From Hawksworthiomyces lignivorus (Eukaryota > Ascomycota > Sordariomycetes > Ophiostomatales > Ophiostomataceae), in contig NTMA01000017.1 of assembly GCA_002917075.1 (NCBI GenBank), positions 316,589 to 380,588 of the forward strand: a DNA stretch of 64,000 nt, in the 5' to 3' direction. Under the pieces are notes generated by a model that worked only from the letters and a program-made list of their open reading frames with translations, did not search any database and was not told the origin of the DNA. Numbering within the stretch: the first letter of the stretch is position 1; every line of letters starts with the position of its first letter. Both the position numbers and the translations under genes were made by a program. This document shows positions 10,942 to 21,600 of this stretch, in pieces.

Positions 10942-10973
<32 letters not shown>
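10942..10973. repeat. T32 homopolymer
   Basis: An uninterrupted run of 32 T about 180 bp upstream of the homoaconitase start codon, in the divergent promoter region. No flanking element or target-site duplication is visible. Confidence 0.9.
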
Positions 10974-10974
<1 letters not shown>

Positions 10975-11228
10975 GTTCGTCTGGGGTGGGAGGGGGGAAT
11001 TGAATAGGAAACTCTTGATTGGCCAGGCTGTAGTTACTCCGTAAAACGATGGCAAAAAGTGAAAGCGAAAGGCTACAGAGCAGGTCAGCATATAACTAAA
11101 GCTGACTAAACGCTATAATAATGCCACTGTAACGGCCTCTATAGGGACAGACATCACGAATTGACACTATCTCTCCCTCTAAAACTCATGTAGAATCCGC
11201 ACGAACCCGGGCATTGGGCATTGATACT

Positions 11229-11236
11229 TATAAAAA
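11229..11236 (+). promoter_or_regulatory. TATA-like box upstream of HET gene
   Basis: TATAAAAA lies about 30-50 bases before a CT/A-rich stretch (about 11268-11290) of the kind often used as a fungal start site. It points towards the HET gene, whose ATG is 700 bp away. That would imply a long leader, possibly with an intron starting at the GTAAGT at 11321. The assignment is inference. Confidence 0.3.
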
Positions 11237-11939
11237 CCGCCCCTGCCCTATTGCGTGCATATTATTATATCAATCTATTCAACAGCTCAAGTAGTCGTTC
11301 GGCTGCTTCGCCCTCATCGAGTAAGTGGCGATCGGTGAAAGTTGCATTGCAGCCCTCTTTTTCTGCGTAGCTGCACAGATGTGTCTGCCATCCCAATCAT
11401 TAGTATAGCCGACACCGATATGAGCACCGCTGGGAGCACATTTTTTTCTTTTTTTTTTTCTTGCCAGATATATTTCACACATTTATTTGACTGGAATAAT
11501 CGTTCCAAATCTTGCTCTAGCAACTGCAGTCTCCATCTAACCACAACTCAACATAATCATTACATTTTATAGTTAAACTATAAAACCCCAAATCGAATAG
11601 AGATCCTATTACACACTGAAACAATTAATGTAATGATTTGATTATTGTATTGTTCAAAGTACTTCCTCCTACTCTCAACTATGAGTACATAAAGTGATCT
11701 TTTATATAAACTAGCATATTTGCAGAAGGCGCCAGCCATTCTTGCGGTTTAAGAGCTTCTGTGCAGCTACATCGTCGCAATTGGTGATGTGGCGAGGGGT
11801 CCCTTGCATACACACTAAAAGGTGGCAGTGCATCGGTTGGGAACACTCTCCCACAGAGTCGTTGCTGACTTCTATATACTCACGATGCGTAGACACGGCA
11901 ACTCTAGATATAGAATGCGTTAGCGGCCTTAATATGTGA

Positions 11940-14195
11940 ATGCCTTTCCCAGGATTTGTGTCAATGCAGCCGACAAATGTCTCAGAAATGACATCGGAGG
12001 TCGTTCCAGAACTGGTATGCAATATATGTCGCCAAGTGTTCACTGAAACCTCCACCGACGACAAATGTTGCTCCATTCACAACGAGCAGCCGCACTTCCA
12101 CCTTGGTCCTCTTGAGGACATCTTGGCAAACAAGTCTTGTCCATGCTGCCGTCTGATTGGTTCCGTTGCCAGAAATGCCAATGCTGCAGGAGGCAGCGAT
12201 GCCAAGGTAACCGCCCACCCGATGGTCCTGGACGAAATGCTCCCCCACAGCACAGAGAGAGGTCCCGGAGTCCGTCTGAGTCCGGCAGCAAAGGTTGTCA
12301 GCATCTCACTTAGCGGTCTGCAGCAGTTTGCCGGCATCATAATAAAGAAAGGCAAGACAGGTCCGCAGGAAGCTCCTCCGGCGGATTCAAAGGACAAGGT
12401 GCATGGATTGTTGGTTCCGCCGGGCATCGATGTCGCTCGGATAAAACAGTGGGTCACGGCATGCCACGACCGGCACGTCGGCTGCCGCCGCACCTTGCAG
12501 GCAATTCCTGTAGAAGCGAATGCTGCAAAGGCGAAAGTGGAAGATGCTACAGCCGCGGATGCACCTGGTATACGGCTGATCGACGTGCAAGAGGAGCGGA
12601 TCGTCGCAGCGGCGCTGACTGAGGGTACCTTTGCGGCGCTGTCATACGTCTGGGGGCCGCAGACGAGCCCGCTGACCACGAGGGCTGTGCTGCCGCAGCT
12701 CACGGCGCCCCAAGGGCTGAAGAGTGCATCTCTGCCCCGCACGATCTCCGATGCCATCCAGCTCGTGAAGGACCTCGGGATGCGCTATCTCTGGGTGGAC
12801 TCTCTCTGCATCGTCCAGGACGACGAGGACGACAAGCAGCGGCAGCTGCCTCTCATGGCCGAGCTGTACGAGCTGGCCGACCTCGTCATTGTGGCCGCGT
12901 CCGGCGAGGACGCGGATGCAGGGCTCCCCGGCTCTCGGGCGACGGCCCGCGCGCCTCGGCAGACAGTGGAGACAGCGGAAGGCGTCGAGTATGTCACCAT
13001 CCAGGGAAACATCGGCGACGTGCTGGCGCGGACGCGCTGGGACACGCGCGGCTGGACGTACCAGGAAGCGTGCCGCGCGCGCCGCGCTCTGGTCTTCACG
13101 AGCGACCTGGCGTACTGGTCCTGCCGCGAGGAGACGTGGCGCGAAGACCTCGACAACGACTACGCCCTCGCCCGGCTGAAGATCACCGAGGGCAACTCTC
13201 TGTGGGGGTACTCGCCGGCCGGGCGCTCGTTCGGCTGCGGCATGACCGTGTACTGCCTGCACGCCGAGCGCTTCTCGCGCCGCGCGTTCAAAGACGGCGG
13301 CGACGCCCTCTGGGCCTACGTGGGCATCCTCGAGCACCAGGCCCACCGCTTCCCCCCGAACGGCTTCATATGGGGCCACCCCTACGGGAGCCTCAGCGCC
13401 AGCCTGCTCTGGCGCAATGACCACTTCTGCCTCTCGGACCACACCAGGACGGGCCTGCACAGCGTCGCCATCGGAGGAGCTCGCTGCGGCATCCCGTTTC
13501 CGTCGTGGTCGTGGCTGTCGTCCGATACGGCGGTCCGGTTCCTGGACCACTGCGGCGCCACGGTCGTGAGCGAAGTCGCCTGGCACCCGCCTTTCAAGCT
13601 AGGCGGCCCCGGTGCGAGCCAGTATCTGCAGTACCTGCGCCTGGTCGACGCAAAGGGCAGCGCAGAGGCGCAAAAGTACGAGAAAGAAGCCAGTCTGCCG
13701 CCGCTGCCTGCATCCGGACTCAAGGTCGCTGTAGACTGTGGATTGCTGTGTTTTACAGCTCAGGCGGTTGAGCTGACACTCCGCCCTGACCCGCACCATG
13801 GCCATGGCCCCGATGCTTCTTGCGGCCTGCGCGCGGACCCAGGAAAAGACGAAGTGGTCGCATACGCTACTGTCTACTCTCCAACAAGAGATCCCATTGG
13901 AGCCGTTCTTGTCGGTCTCGCGTTCTTCAAAGACAGCTCGGAGCGGACCGGTGAATTTATTCTTCTTTCTTCCAATGCGGCACATGGAGCGGCGGAAGAC
14001 GAGATATGCAAGAACCAAGGCTGCACAAACATTAAACATAACCAAGGATGTAAGCATATTACTGGTCACAACCTCATGTTCATCGAGTGGCAGAATGGAG
14101 TTGCATATCGACGAGGAATCATGGCAGTTGGAAAGGCCGTCTGGGATGCGATCGCTCCAGAAAAGAAGGCAAAGAAGGTCATTGTCTTAGGTTAG
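11940..14195 (+). CDS. HET-domain protein (heterokaryon incompatibility family)
   Basis: A single 751-codon frame. HET proteins trigger cell death when genetically unlike hyphae fuse; many family members have no known partner. The N-terminus has Cys pairs (CNIC, CC, CPCC within residues about 28-70) of possible metal-binding type. The HET domain starts near residue 231 with FAALSYVWG, then LPRTISDAI, YLWVDSLCIVQDD (the core HET signature) and, near residue 371, RGWTYQEA. Downstream a WSWLSS motif, common in HET C-termini, follows near residue 520. The coding region is GC-rich and intron-free. The next gene (haloacid dehalogenase) is convergent, about 105 bp away. An upstream leader intron and a start at a later Met (11964) are possible. 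Confidence 0.85.
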   Translation: MPFPGFVSMQPTNVSEMTSEVVPELVCNICRQVFTETSTDDKCCSIHNEQPHFHLGPLEDILANKSCPCCRLIGSVARNANAAGGSDAKVTAHPMVLDEMLPHSTERGPGVRLSPAAKVVSISLSGLQQFAGIIIKKGKTGPQEAPPADSKDKVHGLLVPPGIDVARIKQWVTACHDRHVGCRRTLQAIPVEANAAKAKVEDATAADAPGIRLIDVQEERIVAAALTEGTFAALSYVWGPQTSPLTTRAVLPQLTAPQGLKSASLPRTISDAIQLVKDLGMRYLWVDSLCIVQDDEDDKQRQLPLMAELYELADLVIVAASGEDADAGLPGSRATARAPRQTVETAEGVEYVTIQGNIGDVLARTRWDTRGWTYQEACRARRALVFTSDLAYWSCREETWREDLDNDYALARLKITEGNSLWGYSPAGRSFGCGMTVYCLHAERFSRRAFKDGGDALWAYVGILEHQAHRFPPNGFIWGHPYGSLSASLLWRNDHFCLSDHTRTGLHSVAIGGARCGIPFPSWSWLSSDTAVRFLDHCGATVVSEVAWHPPFKLGGPGASQYLQYLRLVDAKGSAEAQKYEKEASLPPLPASGLKVAVDCGLLCFTAQAVELTLRPDPHHGHGPDASCGLRADPGKDEVVAYATVYSPTRDPIGAVLVGLAFFKDSSERTGEFILLSSNAAHGAAEDEICKNQGCTNIKHNQGCKHITGHNLMFIEWQNGVAYRRGIMAVGKAVWDAIAPEKKAKKVIVLG

Positions 14196-14300
14196 TACTT
14201 AAAAACTCACGTGTAGTGACGGCATCGGGGATAGATTATAAATATAAGGGGAAAAAAAAAAAAACAATCCATGCTTCATAAATCGCCTCAGCCTTAACTT

Positions 14301-15128
14301 TTACTTCTTGGATGAGGAGCTTCTTGCCGCAATCTCGCGAATAGCCTCATCTACGCCGCCTACTATGACCGTCGGCCTCATGCCTAGCGCATCGCCTAGT
14401 CCATCCACCCAGCCCAAGCCGCTCCTGTCCACCCACGCAGCCTGCATGCCGGCTCCCACTGCGCCTAGCGCGTCGAACGGGTTGGAGCTTACGAGCCACA
14501 GGTCGCCCATCGCCCCCTCTTTGCCGACCGACCGCGCAAACAGGCCGTAGGTGCGCGGGTCCGGCTTGAACACTCTGCAGCTTGGCGCGTCGACGCTGAC
14601 GACTCGCGACGCCTGCAGCAGCGCGCCCGCCTGGGCGAGGCCGGGGGACGTGGCGAGGGACTTGGTGATCATGGCCGCGGTGCCGTTTGAGAAGACGTAG
14701 GGCTCCAGGTCCGGCGTCTGCTCCAAAATCGCAAGACCCTGCGTCACGTCTGGGAACGCATCGAGACCGTTGTACGCATTCATGACCTGGGCCTCTTGCT
14801 CTGCGGAGAAGTCTACGCCAGCCTCTTTGGTGGCCTGCCGGAACGATGACCGGGTCAAGTCGTCGAACGGCCGGTAGATGCCTGCGATGCAGCTTAGGGT
14901 CAGAACACAAATCTAACCGCACAATATACTGAGCTATGGCAGTGGCGTTACTTAGTATCCCTTACCCATGCAGCTGGTGCGGAACGAGTACTCCAATTGG
15001 TACCTGCGGGCTTGTGCAGCGATAGCATCTGCCTTTTCTTGGCCATAGAATTCGGACAGCTGCCGCGCTATAGATCCCGTCGACAACAATGTGCCGTAGA
15101 GGTCAAAGGCGATTATCGTTGGTGCCAT
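14301..15128 (-). CDS. Type II haloacid dehalogenase (HAD superfamily)
   Basis: Exon 1 is 15128-14966 and exon 2 is 14881-14301, split by an 84-nt intron (GTAAGG...CGCAG), giving 247 residues. HAD hydrolases of this type remove halide from 2-haloacids through an aspartyl-ester intermediate; fungal members may act on other small substrates. Motif I is FDLYGT with nucleophile D9. Motif II Ser/Asn is in YVFSNGT, the motif III Lys is in FKPDPRTY, and motif IV is SSNPFDALGA, followed by AAWVDRSG. All are placed as in L-2-haloacid dehalogenases. No signal peptide is visible, so the product is probably cytosolic. The start is supported by the motif I distance. The substrate cannot be told from sequence. 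Confidence 0.85.
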
Positions 15129-16824
15129 TATACCCGTTCAAGCCTTGCAAGGATTGTCCACACAGAGTGTGCTGTGCGTAGAGTGAACAGAAGCGACTGT
15201 GGTGAAGACGAGGAAAAGGAGAAATGCGTAATGGAGTAAGCTGTAATACTCTCGGCTATACATCCTCTAGAGCCGGCCTTCTTTTAGTCATGGAGCATTC
15301 ACTTACTACCGAGCAGGTCACAAATTCCCCCCATCCGTTACCACTCACACGCCCGAAACTACGTCACTCGGAAATCGCATGTCAGCAAGTGTCGCTAGAC
15401 TTGATATATTTGTCTGCCAGTTGGACTGAAGAAGGAAATCATTTATAGAGCATATTTCTTCGGCCTATATGCAGTATCACTATTATAGATTTGGTTTTGT
15501 TTGATATTTTCTGGTAACACTAGAAATCTTATACTTTCACTACATAAATTACTTGCGAATACGTATTTGTATTTTTATCGAGTATAATGTTCTATTGATT
15601 AGACCGCGTAGCGTGCACATAGAGAAGTCTATAGCAATGCTTCAAAGCCGCGTCCATTGTTATTTGATTTAGGATAACAGACCGTCTTGACTCTTGCTAA
15701 AAGTGCAGAGTCTGTTCTGGGGTAGTCCTACGATATCGGTCCTCATCCAGGCGTAGGTTAGAGACTCTACTGCCTTTGTGAAGAGTCTTGGTATGCAAAG
15801 TGAGAACATGCAGATACAGGTTGTGCGATGCTGTATTTCATGTGCTTATCGGGCCTGCAAACTATGATTGTATTCACAATGTAGTCTTGCAGAAGAAGAT
15901 TCAGCTTTTTTTAGATGTACGTTTTCGATTAGTGTTTCACAGTTTTGTTCGGCAGCATAGCGAGAGCCAAGTAAAGAGCAATTGGATTCCCTATTCGTCG
16001 AAGACATATAGAACACAGAAATGCAACATAGCACTTTTAAGAGTAGAGAAACTATGTGCAACTGAGTTTTGCATAGTGCTTGTAGGATATAATATATTTG
16101 AAAGATGGCCAATTTTTTCTGACGAGCCAGAAGCTGGTTGCTGAGCATCGAAGTGGCCAGAGAAAGATGTGCTCATGTTGGTTGCTTTTTCCTGTCCCCG
16201 CGACTGAGCGTTGGAGCATTCCGTTGCTATTTTGCCTTCTCACACATGCGCCGTTTACTTACACCAGAAAGTTGATGAACCATACGCGCGCGCTAGCCTA
16301 CATTCTGTTAACATCTCATGAGGAGTATTTCGTTTTGAGGGTACATTTACGCCGATGGCACAAATTAATACTTTTCTTCGATAGAGCCACTCACTGCTGC
16401 TAAGTAACTGCGTAGGCGAAATGGGCTTGTATTGTGGTCCCTAAGTCGCTGTACTGCAATAGTAAGGGCGTTCGCACTTAGGGGACTTAAGGGGACTTGG
16501 TCTGCCCAATCGCCTCTGATTGCCACACATATAGCGGAATTGCTTGCGAATTACGCTGCGTTTGGGTTGCCTGAAACAGCACATCCCACCTTACCGCATG
16601 CATTTGACTAATGGAGGCTTTTCGAGGGGTTTGAAATCAAAGGCTATCCAGCGTTCAAGGTTAGGCAGAGAACGACTGACGAAGCTCCCGCTCCAGCCCC
16701 AGAGCTTGGAAAGCACATCATAAACCTCACAGGTCTCCACGTCCTTCTTTGTTCTCAGTTGGACAAGATACTCTGTTTAGAAACTGACACTCTCTGAATA
16801 CATAAAGCTCGCCCTAATCTCACA
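15129..16824. other. Spacer, no supported gene
   Basis: This 1.7-kb divergent intergenic region is AT-rich in its middle part. Frames such as 15788-16144 (118 codons) show no domain and have AT-driven composition. It presumably carries the promoters of the dehalogenase (minus) and the Hsm3-like gene (plus). Confidence 0.5.
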
Positions 16825-18084
16825 ATGGACACCCCGGCCCCCATCGCGGGCCTGGACGATCTCGATCGCCATCTCGATGCCCTCCTGGCCGACGATCCTA
16901 GCAGCGCACCTGACGCCGCAGCGGCGCTTCCGCTGGACGCGGCGCTGTTCGACAGCGTCGCGCTGCAGGTGACCGACGCCCACGTCCCCGCGCTGGCCCC
17001 GCGCCTGCTGCCCAAGCTGGTGGCCGCGCTGCAGCGGCCCGCGGGCGCCTCGGACGCCGGCGCCGCCGTGCTGGCGTCGCTGGCCACCAAGCTGCTGGGC
17101 CCCGTGGCCTTTGGCGACGCGCTGGCCCTGGCCACCGAGGCGGGCCTGGTCGCCGCCCTGGGCGCCGACACCGCCCCCGCCACCAGCATGCTCGCCATGA
17201 CCGTGCTGCACAAGGCCGCCGTCGTGCCGCGAGGCGGCAGCGGCGGCAGCACCGTGGTGGCGCGCACCGGCGCTGAGGCCGCCGCCGACCTGGTCCGCCT
17301 CGCCGCCATGGACGCCCTGCTCGAGGCCTTTGTCCTCCGCTGGCTGGCCGCCCCCGCCGTCGAGGTCGGCGAGAAGGCCAGTCGCGTGCTGGGCGACCTG
17401 CTGGACGTCGACTGCCCGCTGCCGCCCGTGCGGCCGCGGCCGGCGCAGCGGCCCTCTCCGGGCTCGGGCGCAAACGGCTCCTCGCTGCTCAACGGCGTCG
17501 TCTCCACCACCGTGCCGCCGCCGCCGCCGCCGACGCTCCGCGTCGCCCCCGGCCCCGGCCGCCTGTGGCGCCGCCTCTTCCACGACCCCGCAGCCCCCTG
17601 GAACACCAGCCTCCTCGTGAGCCTCTGCGCCGGCCGCCACCCGGCCGTTGCCGGCAACCCGCGGCAGCAGTCCATCGCCCAGGGCCGCCTGCTGCGGCTG
17701 CTGCCGCGCCTCGCCGCCCTCAACCTCGCCGAGGTCGCCACCAGCGACGCCGCCCTCGGCGGCTCCGGCAGCCTCCTGCAGTTTGCCGCCCTGCGCATGG
17801 TCGACAAGGCCGACGTTCTAATGCACCTCAGCCTGGTCGACTTCTTCGAGGCCCTCGTCAGCGTCCTGCGCGTGGCCGCCGATGCCGCCGGCGCCGGCGC
17901 TCTCGACTACGCCGTCGAGGTCCTGCGCGCGCTGCTGCGCGACGCCACTGCCGCCGACGACCTGCTGGCCCAGCAGTTGCTCAGCCTGCCTGATCGCACC
18001 GTGCCCGAAGAGGCCGACGCCCTGCGGGACTGGCTTCGCCAGCTGCTGCCGGCCGCGGCGACACGCGTGGTTGGGTGGCAGTAG
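16825..18084 (+). CDS. HSM3: Hsm3-like 26S proteasome assembly chaperone
   Basis: One intron-free frame of 419 residues, very GC-rich. In yeast Hsm3 binds the C-terminus of the Rpt1 ATPase and helps assemble the proteasome base; it was first named for a mismatch-repair phenotype. The sequence is all-helical with repeated Leu/Ala-rich helices (LPLDAALFDSVALQVTD, LAPRLLPKLVAAL, STVVARTG, VEVGEKASRVLGDLL, MVDKADVLMHLSLVDFFEALV), as expected for the Hsm3/S5b ARM/HEAT-like fold. The order matches fungal proteins annotated with Hsm3 N- and C-terminal domains, as I remember them. A low-complexity Pro/Gly linker sits near residues 210-245. The large antisense frame at 16755-17807 is a GC shadow. The assignment rests on overall resemblance, not a catalytic motif. 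Confidence 0.6.
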   Translation: MDTPAPIAGLDDLDRHLDALLADDPSSAPDAAAALPLDAALFDSVALQVTDAHVPALAPRLLPKLVAALQRPAGASDAGAAVLASLATKLLGPVAFGDALALATEAGLVAALGADTAPATSMLAMTVLHKAAVVPRGGSGGSTVVARTGAEAAADLVRLAAMDALLEAFVLRWLAAPAVEVGEKASRVLGDLLDVDCPLPPVRPRPAQRPSPGSGANGSSLLNGVVSTTVPPPPPPTLRVAPGPGRLWRRLFHDPAAPWNTSLLVSLCAGRHPAVAGNPRQQSIAQGRLLRLLPRLAALNLAEVATSDAALGGSGSLLQFAALRMVDKADVLMHLSLVDFFEALVSVLRVAADAAGAGALDYAVEVLRALLRDATAADDLLAQQLLSLPDRTVPEEADALRDWLRQLLPAAATRVVGWQ

Positions 18085-18620
18085 AGACAGGCGAGAGACG
18101 GCAGCATGGTGCTGCTGGCTCTATGTGCTTTTGCTTCATGTATGATAGCTTATTTTACGATATTTCACTTTTTTCTTTTTCATAGCAGGCGTTTTCGGAG
18201 GGTAGCACACTGCAGCTGGACAGACAGAGTCGTATTTGCAGAAAAAGGAGGAAAAGCTTCACGCTGGGCATGCATGTTTCATACCTATGTCTCTAAAAAC
18301 CCATTTTTCTTCTTCTTTCCACATGGCAACCTTTAATAAAAAAAACATGACGAGAAAAAAATTACAAGGAAACCAAAACGTGAAATAACAATAGCAAAAA
18401 AGCAACAAAAAAACCACAATCGACACATACCATGAAGAACGAGGGACGTTCATCTTATCAAAACACAAAGGCTGCTTCCAACGTACGGCTGCTCTCTTTC
18501 TCTTGACCTCGCAGCTACCAGGTTACACACACAGAGACACACCACATACATGCGTATTATATAGTCTAGGGGGGAAGAAAAGAAAAATCACGCGCCATAG
18601 GCTTTAGACGTCTTCTCCTC
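18085..18620. other. Convergent 3' region of HSM3-like and SEC7 genes
   Basis: AT-rich sequence with A-rich tracts (around 18338-18420), expected to hold both polyadenylation regions. No coding frame. Confidence 0.5.
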
Positions 18621-21600
18621 TCACATCGCCGACGGAGAGGGCGAGTGCATGCGACGCCCCATAAACTTCGTGCTTGCGTCGCCGCCCTCGTAGTCGACGG
18701 CTGATAAGCCGCCGCCGCTACCAATACCTGCTTCCGTCGTCGATGTCGCGGTGCTCAGCATGCTGTCGCGGCGCTGGCTGTCCAGGTTGGCGCCAGCAGC
18801 CGACGCGAGGCCCTCAATGCCAAGGTTGACCTCGCCGACGCGGCGCAGAACCTGGACGATGGCGAGGCGCAGGTCGCCGCTGAGCTCCTTGCCCAGCAAC
18901 TCGATGGTGCAGGGATAAAAGTCGCGCAGGTGGGCAAGGAAGGCGGGCTCGGGGAAGAGTGCAAAGCCCTCGAGCACATCGACGACGACAGGCCGCCAGG
19001 CCATGATGTTGCGGTGCTGGCTCTCGTCCTCGAGGGCCAGGTAACCCTGAATGATGTCTTTGCACAGCGGCACGAGCGCGCTCTCGACATCGGCCCGCTT
19101 CTCCTGGCGCTCCGGCGACGCGTCCGCGTACATCTTGAAGAGGATGGCCACGTACGTGGCTGCCGAGCCCGACTCCTGCTTCAGCAGGTTGGGCGGCTGC
19201 TTCATGAAGCCCTCGCGCCACAGCCGCATGCGCAGCTCCTTGTCATTGTTGAAGCGCCGCGCGAACAGGAACGACTTCTTCAGCAGCGCCATCAGCCGCA
19301 GCAGCTCCGTCGACGGGATCTGTGTGTACACTGCCTCGTTGCTGAACAGCTCGTTGACCGTCTCGATCATCAGCAGCTGCAGCACGCACCGCGAGATGAT
19401 CCGGTTGAAGAACCGCCGCCGCGCTGCAGTCACAACTGCCGGCTGCTGCTGCAGGCTATTCGCCGGCTTGTAGTCCTCGAGAGGCGTCGCGTGCTCGTCT
19501 GCGGCGGCACCTGAGGCCAGCACGGTGTTGATGGTGGGCGTCGTCGCCGTCGCTGTCGGCGTGCGTAGTGGGTCGTCGTCGTCGGTTACCGTGGTAGACG
19601 GCACGGATAGGGCAGAGGCGGTGTCTGAGTCTACTGCGGCGCCACTTCCGTTTACGGTGCTGGCCTGCTTCTTGGCGTCTTCGCCGGCGCCATTGATCTT
19701 GAGCGACTTCTCGTCAACGAACGAACCGTCGGGCGGAACGCCGGGGCTCAGCGGGTACCCGAACTCCAGTGCGCCGGGCGGTGGCGACAGCGATGCCGTC
19801 GAGTTGATCGTGGTGGCCGAGAACAGCTGGTAAGCGGTTGTCCGCTCGAACAGCTCGCAGAAGGCGCCCACAATCTTGGACCAGTGCTCCATGGAGAACT
19901 TGCCCACATTCTGTAGGATTAGCTGCTGCAGGCAGTTGCTGCCGATGCGCGCGATGGTGTCGTTCTCCTGCAGGATGCACAGCGCCAGCAGCTCCAGGAA
20001 GCGATCGAGCATGTACTCTAGTGCGTCGAAGTAGTGCGTGAACAGCGTGATCATGTTTCGCAGCGCCTGGATCATGGTCGTCGACAGCCATACAGACAAC
20101 TCCTCGTGGCTCAGCACGTTGGACATCTCCGGCCGCGACCGCAGCACCATGAAGATGGGGTACAGCTGCTGGCGCCAGAGGATGTCCCAGAAGTCCGGCG
20201 GGAAGTCGCCGCCGTACCGCAGCAGCGTCTCGAAGAAGTAGTTGAGCGCGTTGGACCGCACCTCGAGGTCCTCGCCCGTCATCAGCACGTCGTGGAAGGC
20301 AAACAGCACGGGGAACCAGAAGCCTTCCTCGACCGACGTCCGATTCTGCTGCTGGCTGGGCGACTTGAGGCTCGCCTCTGCGTTGTTTGCGCCGTTGCTA
20401 CCGTTGGTGGCTTGCACCGGGTGCCGCTGCGACAGGGGGCATTCGGGTGTCCGGAGCATTTTGGGCACCACGGACTTGAGCGTCTCCATCGCCTGCAGAC
20501 TCTTCTTCTGGAACCGGATATTCTTGGAGAACTCGGTCAAGCAGACGATGAGGTCGGTGAAGGCGCCTTGGGCGATCACCACGCCAAACCGCGTCTTATA
20601 CACCTGCGTGACATTCTCGAACGCCATGTTTACGATGCTCTCGGATGGATCCCGCGCGGCCACCGTGAACGCGCCAAACATGGTGCGCCAGCCTGACCGG
20701 ATGTTCTCGCCCTTGGCCTGGATCATCTGGATGAGACAGCGCAGGGCCATGTCCTTGACGTGGATGTTGTTGGAGTTGGACATGACGTGCTCAAAAGGCT
20801 TAAGGAAGTCCTTTTGGAACTTGAAGCCGGGCAGTTCCTCGATCTCCATGAAGCGCATCGACAGCTGGCGCAGGGAGTCGAGCGCGAAGAAGACGACGGC
20901 CTCGTTGGCGTTGGAGCCGATCTTGTTGAAGTGATCACCCAGGACGTCCCAAATGTTGGTCCACTCGAAGCGCACACGCGTCATGTTGTAGTAGCTGATC
21001 TCGACAACCTTCTGCAGGCTGTACATGCGCGGGTTGTCGTTGGAACCCGCCACTTTGATCTCGTCCCAGCTGACCTCCGTCAGGGCCCGCGCAAAGTGGC
21101 CAATGGCCTCGCCGTTCAGGTTGGCCGTGTTGGTGAAGATGCGGTCCATGCTCTTGAGCGTCTCATCCGACGTCAGGTCGTACGCAATCTCCAGCGATGA
21201 GAAGCCACTCGTTCCCGTTGGCGCGCGCGGCCGCTGCCGTCTCTGCATGGACTTGCGGTGGTCGCTGCTGCTATCCTTGGAGGGCGGCACAAAGCGCGCC
21301 TTGGACACGTCAGGCACGGAGCTGGCATCGATGCCGCTGGCCATGAGCTGGAGCCGCTCAAGCTGGCTGATGGACATGAGGATGTCCTTCCACGACCTCC
21401 GCAGGTAGTTTCCTTCCGTGTAGCCTAGCTCCAGAAGGACCTTGAGGGCCTCGACGTTCTTGGCGTAGACCTCCTGGACGTTGTTGAGATTGGCGGCGTT
21501 TCTCAGCGCGGAAATGAAAGCTTCCCGCGGCGTCGCCAGCTCAAACAGGCAGGCGATTTTGGTGGCCAGCTTCATGCCCTCCAGGCAGAGTCGGTTCAAT

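Larger units (their letters stand above)
10764..11939. other. Spacer between homoaconitase and HET gene
   Basis: Divergent promoter region. It contains a T32 homopolymer at 10942-10973, a TACTCCGTA nonamer at 11035-11043 and a TATA-like box at 11229-11236. There is no supported coding frame; the short frames around 11280-11570 start at non-ATG codons or lie in pyrimidine-rich tracts. Confidence 0.5.

Noticed and set aside
10942..10973. T32 tract as the tail of a retroposed copy
   Set aside because: No adjacent cDNA-like sequence, open frame or target-site duplication is visible; treated as a simple homopolymer.
12642..13586. 314-codon minus-strand frame
   Set aside because: Antisense shadow of the GC-rich HET gene; Arg/Ala/Pro-rich composition and no domain.
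16755..17807. 350-codon minus-strand frame
   Set aside because: Antisense shadow of the GC-rich Hsm3-like gene, with low-complexity Ser/Ala/Arg composition.
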